Assembly (NCBI GenBank): GCA_947626135.1
Contig: CANQQZ010000001.1
Location: forward strand, 62,001-126,000
Length of the DNA: 64,000 nucleotides
Origin: an uncultured Clostridia bacterium
Lineage (GTDB): Bacteria; Bacillota; Clostridia; UBA1381
Direction of reading: 5' to 3'
A program made the translations under genes and the position numbers. Positions 55,382-63,541 of this stretch are shown in pieces; positions within the stretch are counted from its first letter, which is position 1, and every line of letters starts with the position of its first letter. The notes beneath the pieces are model-generated. The model was given only the letters and a program-made list of their open reading frames with translations, was not told where the DNA came from and ran no database searches.

Positions 55382-55462
55382 AACATTGTTTGTGAGACAG
55401 TGTTGCATTCATATATAACAGAGCCGCCGCCTGATCATCGGCGGTTTTGTTATATGTGAATG
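55382..55462 (+). ncRNA. Candidate small structured RNA
   Basis: After the promoter come a short hairpin (AACATTG 55383-55389 with CAGTGTT 55398-55404) and a long one: 15 bp with one wobble (55406-55420 with 55448-55462) capped by CCGCCG (55424-55429) with CGGCGG (55439-55444). TTTTG after the upper stem could end transcription. No coding potential is seen. The expected transcript is about 70-80 nt. It lies between two complete genes that have their own signals. Confidence 0.45.
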
Positions 55463-55533
55463 TCTGTATATTGTTATATTGTAAAAAAAATCCTTTTTAT
55501 TACACTATATCTGCCAAAATCGCATCATGGTTC

Positions 55534-55562
55534 TTGACATTTTTTTGCTCGGATGATATACT
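55534..55562 (+). promoter_or_regulatory. Promoter of the small helical protein gene
   Basis: TTGACA (55534-55539), 17 bases, TATACT (55557-55562). Confidence 0.7.
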
Positions 55563-55596
55563 GTAGAAAATATAAATCCGAAGGGTGTGTTTTGGC

Positions 55597-55881
55597 ATGG
55601 ATTTTGACAAAATAAAGGAAGCTGTTGAAAAGCTTGCGAAGGATGATTCGTTTCAGAAGGATTTGAAACAGAATCCGATCAAGGCAATCGAAAAGGAGCT
55701 CGGCGTTAATTTGCCCGATGAGCAGGTAAAAGAGGTCGTAAGTTATTTAAAGGATAAATTTGACGACGATTTCTTTGACGGACTCAAGGATAAGGCCGGG
55801 GATATTATCGAGCAGGTTGAAAAGAGCGGTGTCGCGGACAGCGTAATTGATAAGGTAAAGGGATTCTTCCACAAAGAATAA
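55597..55881 (+). CDS. Small charged helical protein with a nitrile-hydratase-leader-like segment
   Basis: 94 aa, highly charged and helical, no cysteines and no signal peptide. The middle reads KQNPIKAIEKELGVNLPDEQ, the pattern (NPxxAIEKELGVxLP) of NHLP/Nif11-type RiPP leaders and of nitrile hydratase alpha N-termini. Unlike a precursor it ends in an ordinary charged helix with no Cys/Ser/Thr-rich core, and no maturase is adjacent. ATG 55597 lies 11 bases after AAGGG. It has its own promoter and terminator. Function unknown. Confidence 0.65.
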   Translation: MDFDKIKEAVEKLAKDDSFQKDLKQNPIKAIEKELGVNLPDEQVKEVVSYLKDKFDDDFFDGLKDKAGDIIEQVEKSGVADSVIDKVKGFFHKE

Positions 55882-55884
55882 TCC

Positions 55885-55924
55885 ATACAAAAACAGGGCT
55901 TTGCAAAAAGCCCTGTTTTTGTAT
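55885..55924. terminator. Bidirectional terminator
   Basis: A near-perfect inverted repeat centred on AGGGCTTT and AAAGCCCT with A- and T-rich ends. It serves the small helical protein gene and the aldo/keto reductase gene. Confidence 0.88.
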
Positions 55925-55934
55925 ATTGATAGTT

Positions 55935-56924
55935 TTATTGAGCGAGGATATCGTCGATTTCCTTCAGTTCGGCGTCGGAAAAATCCTGATTTTCAAGCGA
56001 CGCGACATTTTCAATAATCTGCTTCGGCTTTGACGCGCCGATTAAAACAGACGTAAGGCGCCCTCCGCGCAGATTCCACACGACCGCCATCTGAGCCAAT
56101 GACTGACCGCGGTTTTCGGCGATTTTGTTTAACCTTACTACCTTTTCGATTACCTCCGGCGTTATTCTGTCGGATGTGAGGAATTTAGAGCCGCTTGCCG
56201 CGCGCGAATCGGCGGGGATGCCGTGTATGTATTTGTTTGTCAGCAAGCCCTGCGCGAGCGGACAGAATGAAATTGAGCCGATGCCCTCGCGCTCAAGCAC
56301 CTGCTGCAAGCCGTTTTCGATTGTGCGTTCAAACATGTTATAGCGCGGCTGATGGATCACAAGAGGAGTACCCAGCGATTTCATGATATCCGACAGCTTT
56401 TTTGTGTCCTCAGGACTGTAGTTTGAAATACCGACATACAACGCTTTTCCCGAACGCACTGCGTAATCAAGCGCCGACGCCGTTTCCTCGAGAGGCGTTT
56501 CTTTATCGGGACGATGATGATAGAATATATCAACATAATCTACGCCGAGCCGTTTTAAGCTCTGGTCGAGACTTGCGAGCAGATATTTGCGCGAGCCGTG
56601 GTCGCCGTAAGGTCCGGGCCACATGCCGTAACCCGCCTTTGTGGATATAATTATCTCGTCGCGGTAGGGGGCAAGCTCATTTTTAAGCATTTTTCCGAAA
56701 TTTTCCTCCGCGCTGCCCGGTTCGGGTCCGTAATTGTTCGCGAGATCAAAATGCGTAATTCCCAAATCAAATGCGGTCGTCACCATGTCAACCATATTGT
56801 CATAATTGTCATACGAGCCGAAATTGTGCCACATGCCAAGGGAGAAGGCACTTAAAAGCAACCCGCTTTTTCCGCAGCGGTTGTATTTCATTTTGTCATA
56901 TCTCTTTTCGTTTGCTGTATACAT
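55935..56924 (-). CDS. Aldo/keto reductase, YghZ-like
   Basis: NADPH-dependent TIM-barrel reductase of 329 aa. The catalytic set is visible: Asp and Tyr in HFDLANNYGPEPGSAE, Lys in ISTKAGYGMWPGPYG, and His in FYHHRPD. The GYGMWPGPYGDHGSRKYL segment is typical of L-glyceraldehyde-3-phosphate reductase (YghZ) and potassium-channel-beta-like reductases. The physiological substrate here is unknown. CGGAGG precedes the start. It diverges from rhaB. Confidence 0.88.
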   Translation of the reverse strand: MYTANEKRYDKMKYNRCGKSGLLLSAFSLGMWHNFGSYDNYDNMVDMVTTAFDLGITHFDLANNYGPEPGSAEENFGKMLKNELAPYRDEIIISTKAGYGMWPGPYGDHGSRKYLLASLDQSLKRLGVDYVDIFYHHRPDKETPLEETASALDYAVRSGKALYVGISNYSPEDTKKLSDIMKSLGTPLVIHQPRYNMFERTIENGLQQVLEREGIGSISFCPLAQGLLTNKYIHGIPADSRAASGSKFLTSDRITPEVIEKVVRLNKIAENRGQSLAQMAVVWNLRGGRLTSVLIGASKPKQIIENVASLENQDFSDAELKEIDDILAQ

Positions 56925-56995
56925 AAATTTACCTCCGTTTTTTTGCTTATATTATACCATATTTGTTTTGATTTGTAAATCATTATCAGTAAATA

Positions 56996-57024
56996 TTGAC
57001 AAAAATTTTGATTTATTGTATAAT
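56996..57024 (+). promoter_or_regulatory. rhaB promoter
   Basis: TTGACA (56996-57001), 17 bases, TATAAT (57019-57024). I see no clear AraC/RhaS-type or other operator repeat beside it. Confidence 0.8.
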
Positions 57025-57061
57025 AGTATTAAATAAATTATATAAAAGAGAGGTATTTCAC

Positions 57062-58549
57062 ATGGCAAAGACGTATAAATTTTTGGCGTTTGATTTCGGT
57101 GCTTCATCGGGACGAGCAATGCTGGCGACATATGACGGCGAAAAAATAACGCTGGAGGAAAAGCACCGTTTTTCAAATGACCCCGTAAACATCAACGGAA
57201 ATTTACATTGGGATATCCTGCGTCTGTTTTTTGAAATCAAGCAGGGTATTTTAAAATGCGTTAATTCCGGCGACCGCGACATCGACTGCATCGGTATTGA
57301 CACATGGGCGGTGGATTACGGATTGCTTGACAAGGACGATAAGCTTCTCGGAAATCCGTATCATTATCGTGATACGCGAACCGAAGGAATGTATGACGAG
57401 GCATTTAAAATTGTTCCGAAGGAGGACATATATAAGGAGACGGGTATCGCGTTTAACTGGTTTAATACTATTTTCCAGCTTTTATCCGCGCGCCTGTCGG
57501 ACGATGTAACGCTTAAGGAAGCGAAAACACTCCTTATGATACCGGATTTATTTAACTTCTTCCTTACGGGCGTAAAGACGACGGAGTACACCAACGCGTC
57601 CACGACTCAGCTTTATAATTCCGAGAAATACGAATGGTCGTATGATCTGATGGACAGGATGGGCATACCGAAGGATATTTTCACCGATGTTGTAATGCCG
57701 GGTACGATCGTGGGAAGGGTTAAGCCGGAGCTCGCGGAGGAGCTTGGAATAGAGCAGGTGCCGGTGGTCGCCGTGGCGTCGCATGACACAGGCTCGGCGG
57801 TTGTATCCGTGCCAGTGCCGAATCAGGACGATTTTATTTACATATCCTCCGGCACATGGTCGCTTATGGGCGTGGAGCTTCCCAAGCCAAATATCACCGA
57901 GGGCGCGCTTAAATATAACTTCACAAACGAGGGCGGCGCGAATAAGACAATCAGATTTTTGAAAAATATTATGGGTCTGTGGCTTATACAGGAATCACGC
58001 AGACAGTGGATACGCGAGGGGGAGGAGCTGTCGTTTGACGAGCTTGAACGCCAGGCAAATGCGGCTGAGCCGTTCGCGTCGCTGATCGACCCGGATTATC
58101 CGGCGTTTCAGACGCCGGGCAATATGCCGCAGCGCATTAAGGATTATTGTGCGAAAACGGGGCAGAAGGTGCCTGAAACAAAAGGAGACGTCATACGCTG
58201 CATAGCGCAGAGCTTAGGCTTTAAATACCGCGCGACGGTTGAGGGTATGGAAGAGGTTACAGGCAACAGGTACAACGTAGTAAATATCGTCGGCGGCGGC
58301 ATAAAGGACAAAATGATATGTCAGTTTACTGCCAACGCCACAAAACGCCGCGTAAGCACGGGACCGGTTGAGGCGACGAGTATAGGAAACGTAATTGTGC
58401 AGGCTATGGCAATGGGCGCGATCAAGGATTTGAACGAGGGCAGACAGGTCGTTAAAAATTCGTTTGATATAAAGGTTTACGAGCCGCAGGACAGCGATGA
58501 ATGGGATGCGGCTTATGAGAGATGGCAGGAAATTATAAAGAAGGCGTGA
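57062..58549 (+). CDS. rhaB: Rhamnulokinase
   Basis: FGGY-family kinase of 495 aa that phosphorylates L-rhamnulose to rhamnulose-1-phosphate. FLAFDFGASSGRAML is the rhamnulokinase form of the first phosphate loop; AVASHDTGSAVVSVP carries the catalytic aspartate; ISSGTWSLMGVE and VGGGIKDKMICQFTANATK are the adenosine-side motifs. ATG 57062 follows AGAGAGG; the longer frame begins at the promoter. Isomerase and aldolase are not in the window. Confidence 0.93.
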   Translation: MAKTYKFLAFDFGASSGRAMLATYDGEKITLEEKHRFSNDPVNINGNLHWDILRLFFEIKQGILKCVNSGDRDIDCIGIDTWAVDYGLLDKDDKLLGNPYHYRDTRTEGMYDEAFKIVPKEDIYKETGIAFNWFNTIFQLLSARLSDDVTLKEAKTLLMIPDLFNFFLTGVKTTEYTNASTTQLYNSEKYEWSYDLMDRMGIPKDIFTDVVMPGTIVGRVKPELAEELGIEQVPVVAVASHDTGSAVVSVPVPNQDDFIYISSGTWSLMGVELPKPNITEGALKYNFTNEGGANKTIRFLKNIMGLWLIQESRRQWIREGEELSFDELERQANAAEPFASLIDPDYPAFQTPGNMPQRIKDYCAKTGQKVPETKGDVIRCIAQSLGFKYRATVEGMEEVTGNRYNVVNIVGGGIKDKMICQFTANATKRRVSTGPVEATSIGNVIVQAMAMGAIKDLNEGRQVVKNSFDIKVYEPQDSDEWDAAYERWQEIIKKA

Positions 58550-58628
58550 CAGTCTTTAACACATAACGGATATTGCATAAATCCGGTCGCTTCATGAAAA
58601 ACAGTATTATTAAAAGGAATGGGATAGC

Positions 58629-60419
58629 ATGATGAAAAAAATTATCGCAGCCGTATCCGCCGCAGCGATGTGCATGACGGCAGCTGTTCCCGCGCTTGCG
58701 GCGGATAAGCCGGAGGCGGGGCAGAGTACGAAAGCAGACGGCGAGGAAACGGTCGTCGATTACAGAATATACTACGATGCGGAATCGGGTTTCCGCAAAA
58801 ACAAAAAAGAAGGCGAGCCGCTGACAGCCGATGAGATCCCGGAGGGACTGAGCGCGGAGGGCGATACGATTACCCTTAACAATGTATCGTTTGCCACGAC
58901 GCAATCTGTCGCGTTCTCTGCGGAGGGAGATATAACGCTGAATATCCCCGAAAACAGCCGCACGGTTATATCGGTAAACAACTCCGATCCCGTAGCTTCC
59001 GAAGACCCCGAAGAGTCAAATGTCGTTGGAGTTCAGCTTGTCGGAAACAGCGTTATTCAGGCGGACGGCGAGCTGAGCGTTACAGCTCAGGGACCCGGCA
59101 GGACATTCGGCATGACGTCGTATGGCAATTTAACAATCAAAGGCAAGGGCGATGTAACCGTGACGGAAGCCCTGGGCGCTGACGGTTCTTGGGCGCTTAT
59201 GTCGACCGATGATCTCACAATTGAGGATTCGGTGCACGTAAACGCGTATGCGTACTCGCTCAATGAAGGCATAGATTACGATATTATCAGCATTATGTCC
59301 CGCCGGCTTAATGTAAAGGACGATGCTGTGCTCGACACCTCGGGCGGATCAAATGCAATCGGTATAGGAATATGGGACGGCTATGACATTGTAACCGAGG
59401 ACAGCGCGTCGATTATCGCTTACGGCGGGATAAATTTGTTCGGCAACGAGGAAAAAAAGCCCGGCGCCATCCATGCCTCGGGTAACAGCACGATAAATGT
59501 GAAATGCGAACATAACGGAGACGGCGACAGCTCATTGGATTGGGGAATCATCGGTGCGCCTTATGGCGGAAGCGACGCTCCGGCGGATGAAATCGCGCTT
59601 GTTTATGTTACGGACAACGCGCGCGTATCGGTGTATACGGCTGCCGAAAACGGCGGCGCGGTTGGTAAGGTAAAGGCTGCCGAAGGCGTAAAGGTTACGG
59701 GCGGCAAAACCGAAGGCGATAAGGGTGCGCTCGAATACAACGGAGACACATATGTGCTTCCCGGTACGGAGGACAATGCACGATATGTTCTGTTTGAGCC
59801 GACCGGCTCCGGGTCTTGCGGCGGAACAGCTGACCCGACAATGCACCCGGCCGGCTTCGCGTATGAAGGAAAAGTGTGGTTTAAGGATGTGCCGTCCGAC
59901 GCGTGGTACTATGACGCCGTAAAGCAGGTGTACGAAAAAGGCTTGATGAACGGCATCGACCTTGCCGACAGCGAGTTCGCGCCGGATATGACGCTTACGC
60001 GGGGAATGCTGGCGGTCATTCTGGGTCGTATGGACGGTGTGCAGTCAACAGACACGGCAACGGAATATACCGATGTTTCCCCGGACGCATATTACGCGCC
60101 GTATGTCGCGTGGGGTACGGAAAACGGCATATTAAACGGAATGGGCGACGGAACGTTCCGTCCGAACGACCCCGTGACGCGCGAGCAGGCGGCAAAAATC
60201 ATTAAAGCGTATTATGATTACAAGGGTGAAGGACCGACGGGTGCATGGGCGATACGCCTCGATTACAGCGACCTTGCGGATATTTCCGACTGGGCGGTCG
60301 AGGGCGTGATGTTCTGCACGATGCAGGGTATCATGACCGGACGCGAAAACGGCACATTCGACCCGAAGGCAAATATCACCCGCGCCGAATGCGCGGCGGT
60401 AATAGTACGCATAAAATAA
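58629..60419 (+). CDS. Secreted S-layer homology protein with a repetitive beta N-terminal domain
   Basis: 596 aa. A signal peptide (residues 1-26, ending PALAA) is followed by a beta-rich domain of alternating short strands (about 35-390; GNLTIKGKGDVTVTEALG) like the carbohydrate-binding domain found in clostridial surface proteins. Three SLH repeats form the C-terminus (about 411-596; WFKDVPSDAWYYDAVKQVYE, NGILNGMGDGTFRPNDPVTR, GIMTGRENGTFDP). SLH domains attach proteins to pyruvylated wall polymers. It is next to the rhamnogalacturonan lyase, so polysaccharide binding at the surface is likely. Confidence 0.87.
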   Translation: MMKKIIAAVSAAAMCMTAAVPALAADKPEAGQSTKADGEETVVDYRIYYDAESGFRKNKKEGEPLTADEIPEGLSAEGDTITLNNVSFATTQSVAFSAEGDITLNIPENSRTVISVNNSDPVASEDPEESNVVGVQLVGNSVIQADGELSVTAQGPGRTFGMTSYGNLTIKGKGDVTVTEALGADGSWALMSTDDLTIEDSVHVNAYAYSLNEGIDYDIISIMSRRLNVKDDAVLDTSGGSNAIGIGIWDGYDIVTEDSASIIAYGGINLFGNEEKKPGAIHASGNSTINVKCEHNGDGDSSLDWGIIGAPYGGSDAPADEIALVYVTDNARVSVYTAAENGGAVGKVKAAEGVKVTGGKTEGDKGALEYNGDTYVLPGTEDNARYVLFEPTGSGSCGGTADPTMHPAGFAYEGKVWFKDVPSDAWYYDAVKQVYEKGLMNGIDLADSEFAPDMTLTRGMLAVILGRMDGVQSTDTATEYTDVSPDAYYAPYVAWGTENGILNGMGDGTFRPNDPVTREQAAKIIKAYYDYKGEGPTGAWAIRLDYSDLADISDWAVEGVMFCTMQGIMTGRENGTFDPKANITRAECAAVIVRIK

Positions 60420-60491
60420 CTGCTTTTAACACGGACCGGCGAATCGTAAAATTTGACCGGATGCTATATTTAATTAAAGGGAGGAGATAGC

Positions 60492-63485
60492 ATGATGAAA
60501 ATGAAAAAAATTATCGCGGCTGTATCCGCCGCGGCGATGTGCATAACGGCAGCTGTTCCCGCGCTTGCGGCGGACATGCCGGCGGTGGGTCAAAGCCTTG
60601 CGGCAGGCGGCAGCGCTGAGACGGCTGCCGAAACGCAAAAGCTTATAGATTCACGTCCGGACATACAGCGTCCTATGGAGAATATCGACCGCGGACTTGT
60701 CGCTGTTACGGTTGATAAAACCGTGTTTGTGTCGTGGCGCTGGCTCGGCACGGAAAGCGCGGACACAAAGTATAATCTGTACCGTGACGGACAGTTAGTG
60801 AATCCGGAGCCGATGAACGCAACGAATTACACTGATATCAATCCCGGCAGGTCATATCAGGTAGCGCCTGTTGTAAACGGTCAGGAGGGAGAGAAGTGCG
60901 CGGCGGTAACGCCGTGGGCGGACGACTATATTGATATTCCGATAGAGAAGCCCGAGCCGAATACTGTAAACGGAGAGGAATATACATATTCCGCGGGCGA
61001 CGCTTCGGCGGCGGATCTGGACGGCGACGGACAATATGAAATCGTTCTTAAATGGGATCCCTCCAATGCCAAGGACGCGGCGCAGGAGGGCTTTACGGGC
61101 GAGTGTATCCTTGACGCGTATGAAACGGACGGAACGCGTATGTGGCGTATTAATATGGGGCCGAATATCCGTTCCGGACAGCATGATACGCAGTTCATGG
61201 TATACGATTTCGATATGGACGGCAAGGCTGAAATGGCTTGCCGTACAGCAGACGGTACGATTGCCGGAGACGGCACTGTTATAGGCAATGAAAAAGCGAA
61301 TTATGCGGTTGAAAATAACGGCAAGAACCTCACCGGTCCGCTGTTCCTTACCGTGTTTGACGGCGAGGACGGCACGATTATCGACACTGTTGATTATGAC
61401 CCGCAGATCACAGGCACCACAAAGGACGGCGTTGAATGGGATATAACCGCGTGGGGCGACAGCTACGGCAACCGTTCGGAGCGTTATCTGGCGGGTATAG
61501 GATATCTTGACGGCGAAAGACCAAGCATGGTATTCTGCCGCGGTTATTATACAGGTTCGGAGGGAAATGTCGGCGGCAGAACCGTTATGGCGGCGTATGA
61601 TTTGAAGGATAAAAAATTAGTACAGAAATGGCGCTTTGATACGATGGACTATAAGAATCAGTACATCGGACAGGGCAATCATTCGATGTCGCTTGCCGAT
61701 GTTGATTATGACGGCTGCGATGAGATCATATACGGCTCTCTCGCGGTTGACAACGACGGCACGCCGATGTACTCGACCGGCTTAGGTCACGGTGATGCTC
61801 AGCATGTCGCGGATCTTGATCCGTCAAGACCGGGACTTGAGGTATATTCGTGCCATGAGGATAAGGGATCGGCTTACGGTTACGAAATGCGCGATGCGCG
61901 CACCGGCGAAATCCTCTACGGTATGAAAACCGAAACCGATAACGGACGCGGTGCGGCGGACGACATCGATCCGAATTATCCCGGCGCGGAGGGCTGGTCG
62001 GCTGCGGGAGTGCTCACCACATCAAAGGGCGAGGTTATTTCGACAAGCTACACTATGGCTGCGAACTTCTTTGCATGGTGGGACGGCGATCTCGGGCGCG
62101 AGGTTCAGGACGGCATTTATATAGGCAAATGGAACCACGATACCCAGAAAACCGATACGATATTTACAGCCGGAGGAACATACGCTGTAAACGGTACGAA
62201 GGCGAACCCGTCATTGACGGCTGATTTGCTCGGCGACTGGCGCGAGGAGGTAATATATCCGCTTAAGGACAGCAGCGCTCTTCGTCTGTTTACGACGACA
62301 ACGCCCACGGGCTACAGAATACCGGCGCTTATGCATGATATTCAGTACAGGAACCATGTCGCGCTGCAAAACGTATGCTATAATCAGCCGACGCACACGA
62401 GCTATTATTTAGGCTTTGATACGGAGACGATTCCCGTGCCGCAGATCACGGTAAACGGTCAGAAAAATCCTGATCTGGCGAAGAAGTCATGGAATATTTC
62501 CGACTTGTACACAGGCGAAAACCTGACGCTCGTTGTCGGATGCCCGACAGCGCTTATTGAAGGTCAGCCCAAGCGTATCGATAACGATAATACGGCGGTA
62601 GTGCCGGAGATCGACGAAAACGACCGCACGCTTGTGCCCATACGCTTTATCGCGGAGGCATTCGGCGCCGAGGTCGAATGGATGCCCGAGACCCAATTTA
62701 TCAGAATTACTATGCCAAACAACGATTTTGTGTCGATGACCGTAGGCAAAACGGAGTATGAAACAGGTTGTAAAGGTGGTCCGGTTACCTATACGGACGA
62801 CCCTGCTCTGAGCGGCGGAACAAAAGATTCTTATGCGATTGAGGAATACAAGACTATGGATACAGCGCCGGTAATAAAGAATGACCGCACTCTTGTACCG
62901 CTTCGCGCAGTGGCGGAGGCGCTGGGCAAAAAGGTGTTCTGGAACGACGGGCTTATCGTGATTTCCGATACAGAGCAGCAGATGTCAGAAGCTTCCGCGG
63001 CTCAAATAAAGGCGGACGTAAAGTCTGCACCTGTGCCGGATAAGGTTGAGATTGTTGCGATAAACGGTACGGGCAAGAAATATTACGATAACCAGCTCGA
63101 CGTTTATGGCGTTACAGCTACCGATAACGACGGCAATCTTGAGCAGGGCGCGGTCGATCTTGACATAAACACACGCTGGTCGGCAAACGGTCCGAACATG
63201 CTGACGGTTGATTTGGGTTCCGAGCAGACGGTAACGGGTGTGTCAATAGCGATGTGGAAGGGCAGCGAGAGAACATATCCGTTCCTTATCGAATATTCGG
63301 CGGACGGCGAAACGTGGTCCGAGGCTCTGCCGAAAACGCAGAACAGCGGCGAAACGGAGGAATTTGAAAAGTATATGTTCCCGTCTCCGGTTAAAGCGAG
63401 ATACATTCGTTACAACGGCGACGGCGATACGGTTGAGGGCAAAAACTACTGCCATATTTCCGAAATAGCGGTATTGGGCGAATAA
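60492..63485 (+). CDS. Secreted rhamnogalacturonan lyase (PL11) with stalk and F5/8C modules
   Basis: 997 aa. Signal peptide (about 1-29). The PL11 beta-propeller fills about 45-640, opening with RPMENIDRGLVAVTVDKTVF and containing several Asp-rich calcium loops (ASAADLDGDGQYEIVLKWDP, YDFDMDGKAEMACRTADG). It cleaves the rhamnose-galacturonate backbone by beta-elimination. Two copper-amine-oxidase-N-like stalk segments follow (about 690-830; NDRTLVPIRFIAEAFG and NDRTLVPLRAVAEALG), then an F5/8 type C (discoidin) module at about 860-997. GGGAGGAG precedes ATG 60492. Confidence 0.93.
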   Translation: MMKMKKIIAAVSAAAMCITAAVPALAADMPAVGQSLAAGGSAETAAETQKLIDSRPDIQRPMENIDRGLVAVTVDKTVFVSWRWLGTESADTKYNLYRDGQLVNPEPMNATNYTDINPGRSYQVAPVVNGQEGEKCAAVTPWADDYIDIPIEKPEPNTVNGEEYTYSAGDASAADLDGDGQYEIVLKWDPSNAKDAAQEGFTGECILDAYETDGTRMWRINMGPNIRSGQHDTQFMVYDFDMDGKAEMACRTADGTIAGDGTVIGNEKANYAVENNGKNLTGPLFLTVFDGEDGTIIDTVDYDPQITGTTKDGVEWDITAWGDSYGNRSERYLAGIGYLDGERPSMVFCRGYYTGSEGNVGGRTVMAAYDLKDKKLVQKWRFDTMDYKNQYIGQGNHSMSLADVDYDGCDEIIYGSLAVDNDGTPMYSTGLGHGDAQHVADLDPSRPGLEVYSCHEDKGSAYGYEMRDARTGEILYGMKTETDNGRGAADDIDPNYPGAEGWSAAGVLTTSKGEVISTSYTMAANFFAWWDGDLGREVQDGIYIGKWNHDTQKTDTIFTAGGTYAVNGTKANPSLTADLLGDWREEVIYPLKDSSALRLFTTTTPTGYRIPALMHDIQYRNHVALQNVCYNQPTHTSYYLGFDTETIPVPQITVNGQKNPDLAKKSWNISDLYTGENLTLVVGCPTALIEGQPKRIDNDNTAVVPEIDENDRTLVPIRFIAEAFGAEVEWMPETQFIRITMPNNDFVSMTVGKTEYETGCKGGPVTYTDDPALSGGTKDSYAIEEYKTMDTAPVIKNDRTLVPLRAVAEALGKKVFWNDGLIVISDTEQQMSEASAAQIKADVKSAPVPDKVEIVAINGTGKKYYDNQLDVYGVTATDNDGNLEQGAVDLDINTRWSANGPNMLTVDLGSEQTVTGVSIAMWKGSERTYPFLIEYSADGETWSEALPKTQNSGETEEFEKYMFPSPVKARYIRYNGDGDTVEGKNYCHISEIAVLGE

Positions 63486-63494
63486 TGAAAATAT

Positions 63495-63528
63495 ACACAA
63501 AAAAGGGGCATCCGCCCCTTTTTTGTGT
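63495..63528. terminator. Bidirectional terminator after the lyase
   Basis: ACACAAAAAAGGGG (63495-63508) pairs with its complement (63515-63528) around CATCCG; it also ends the converging rqcH gene. Confidence 0.9.
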
Positions 63529-63541
63529 TATGCCTGTTCGG

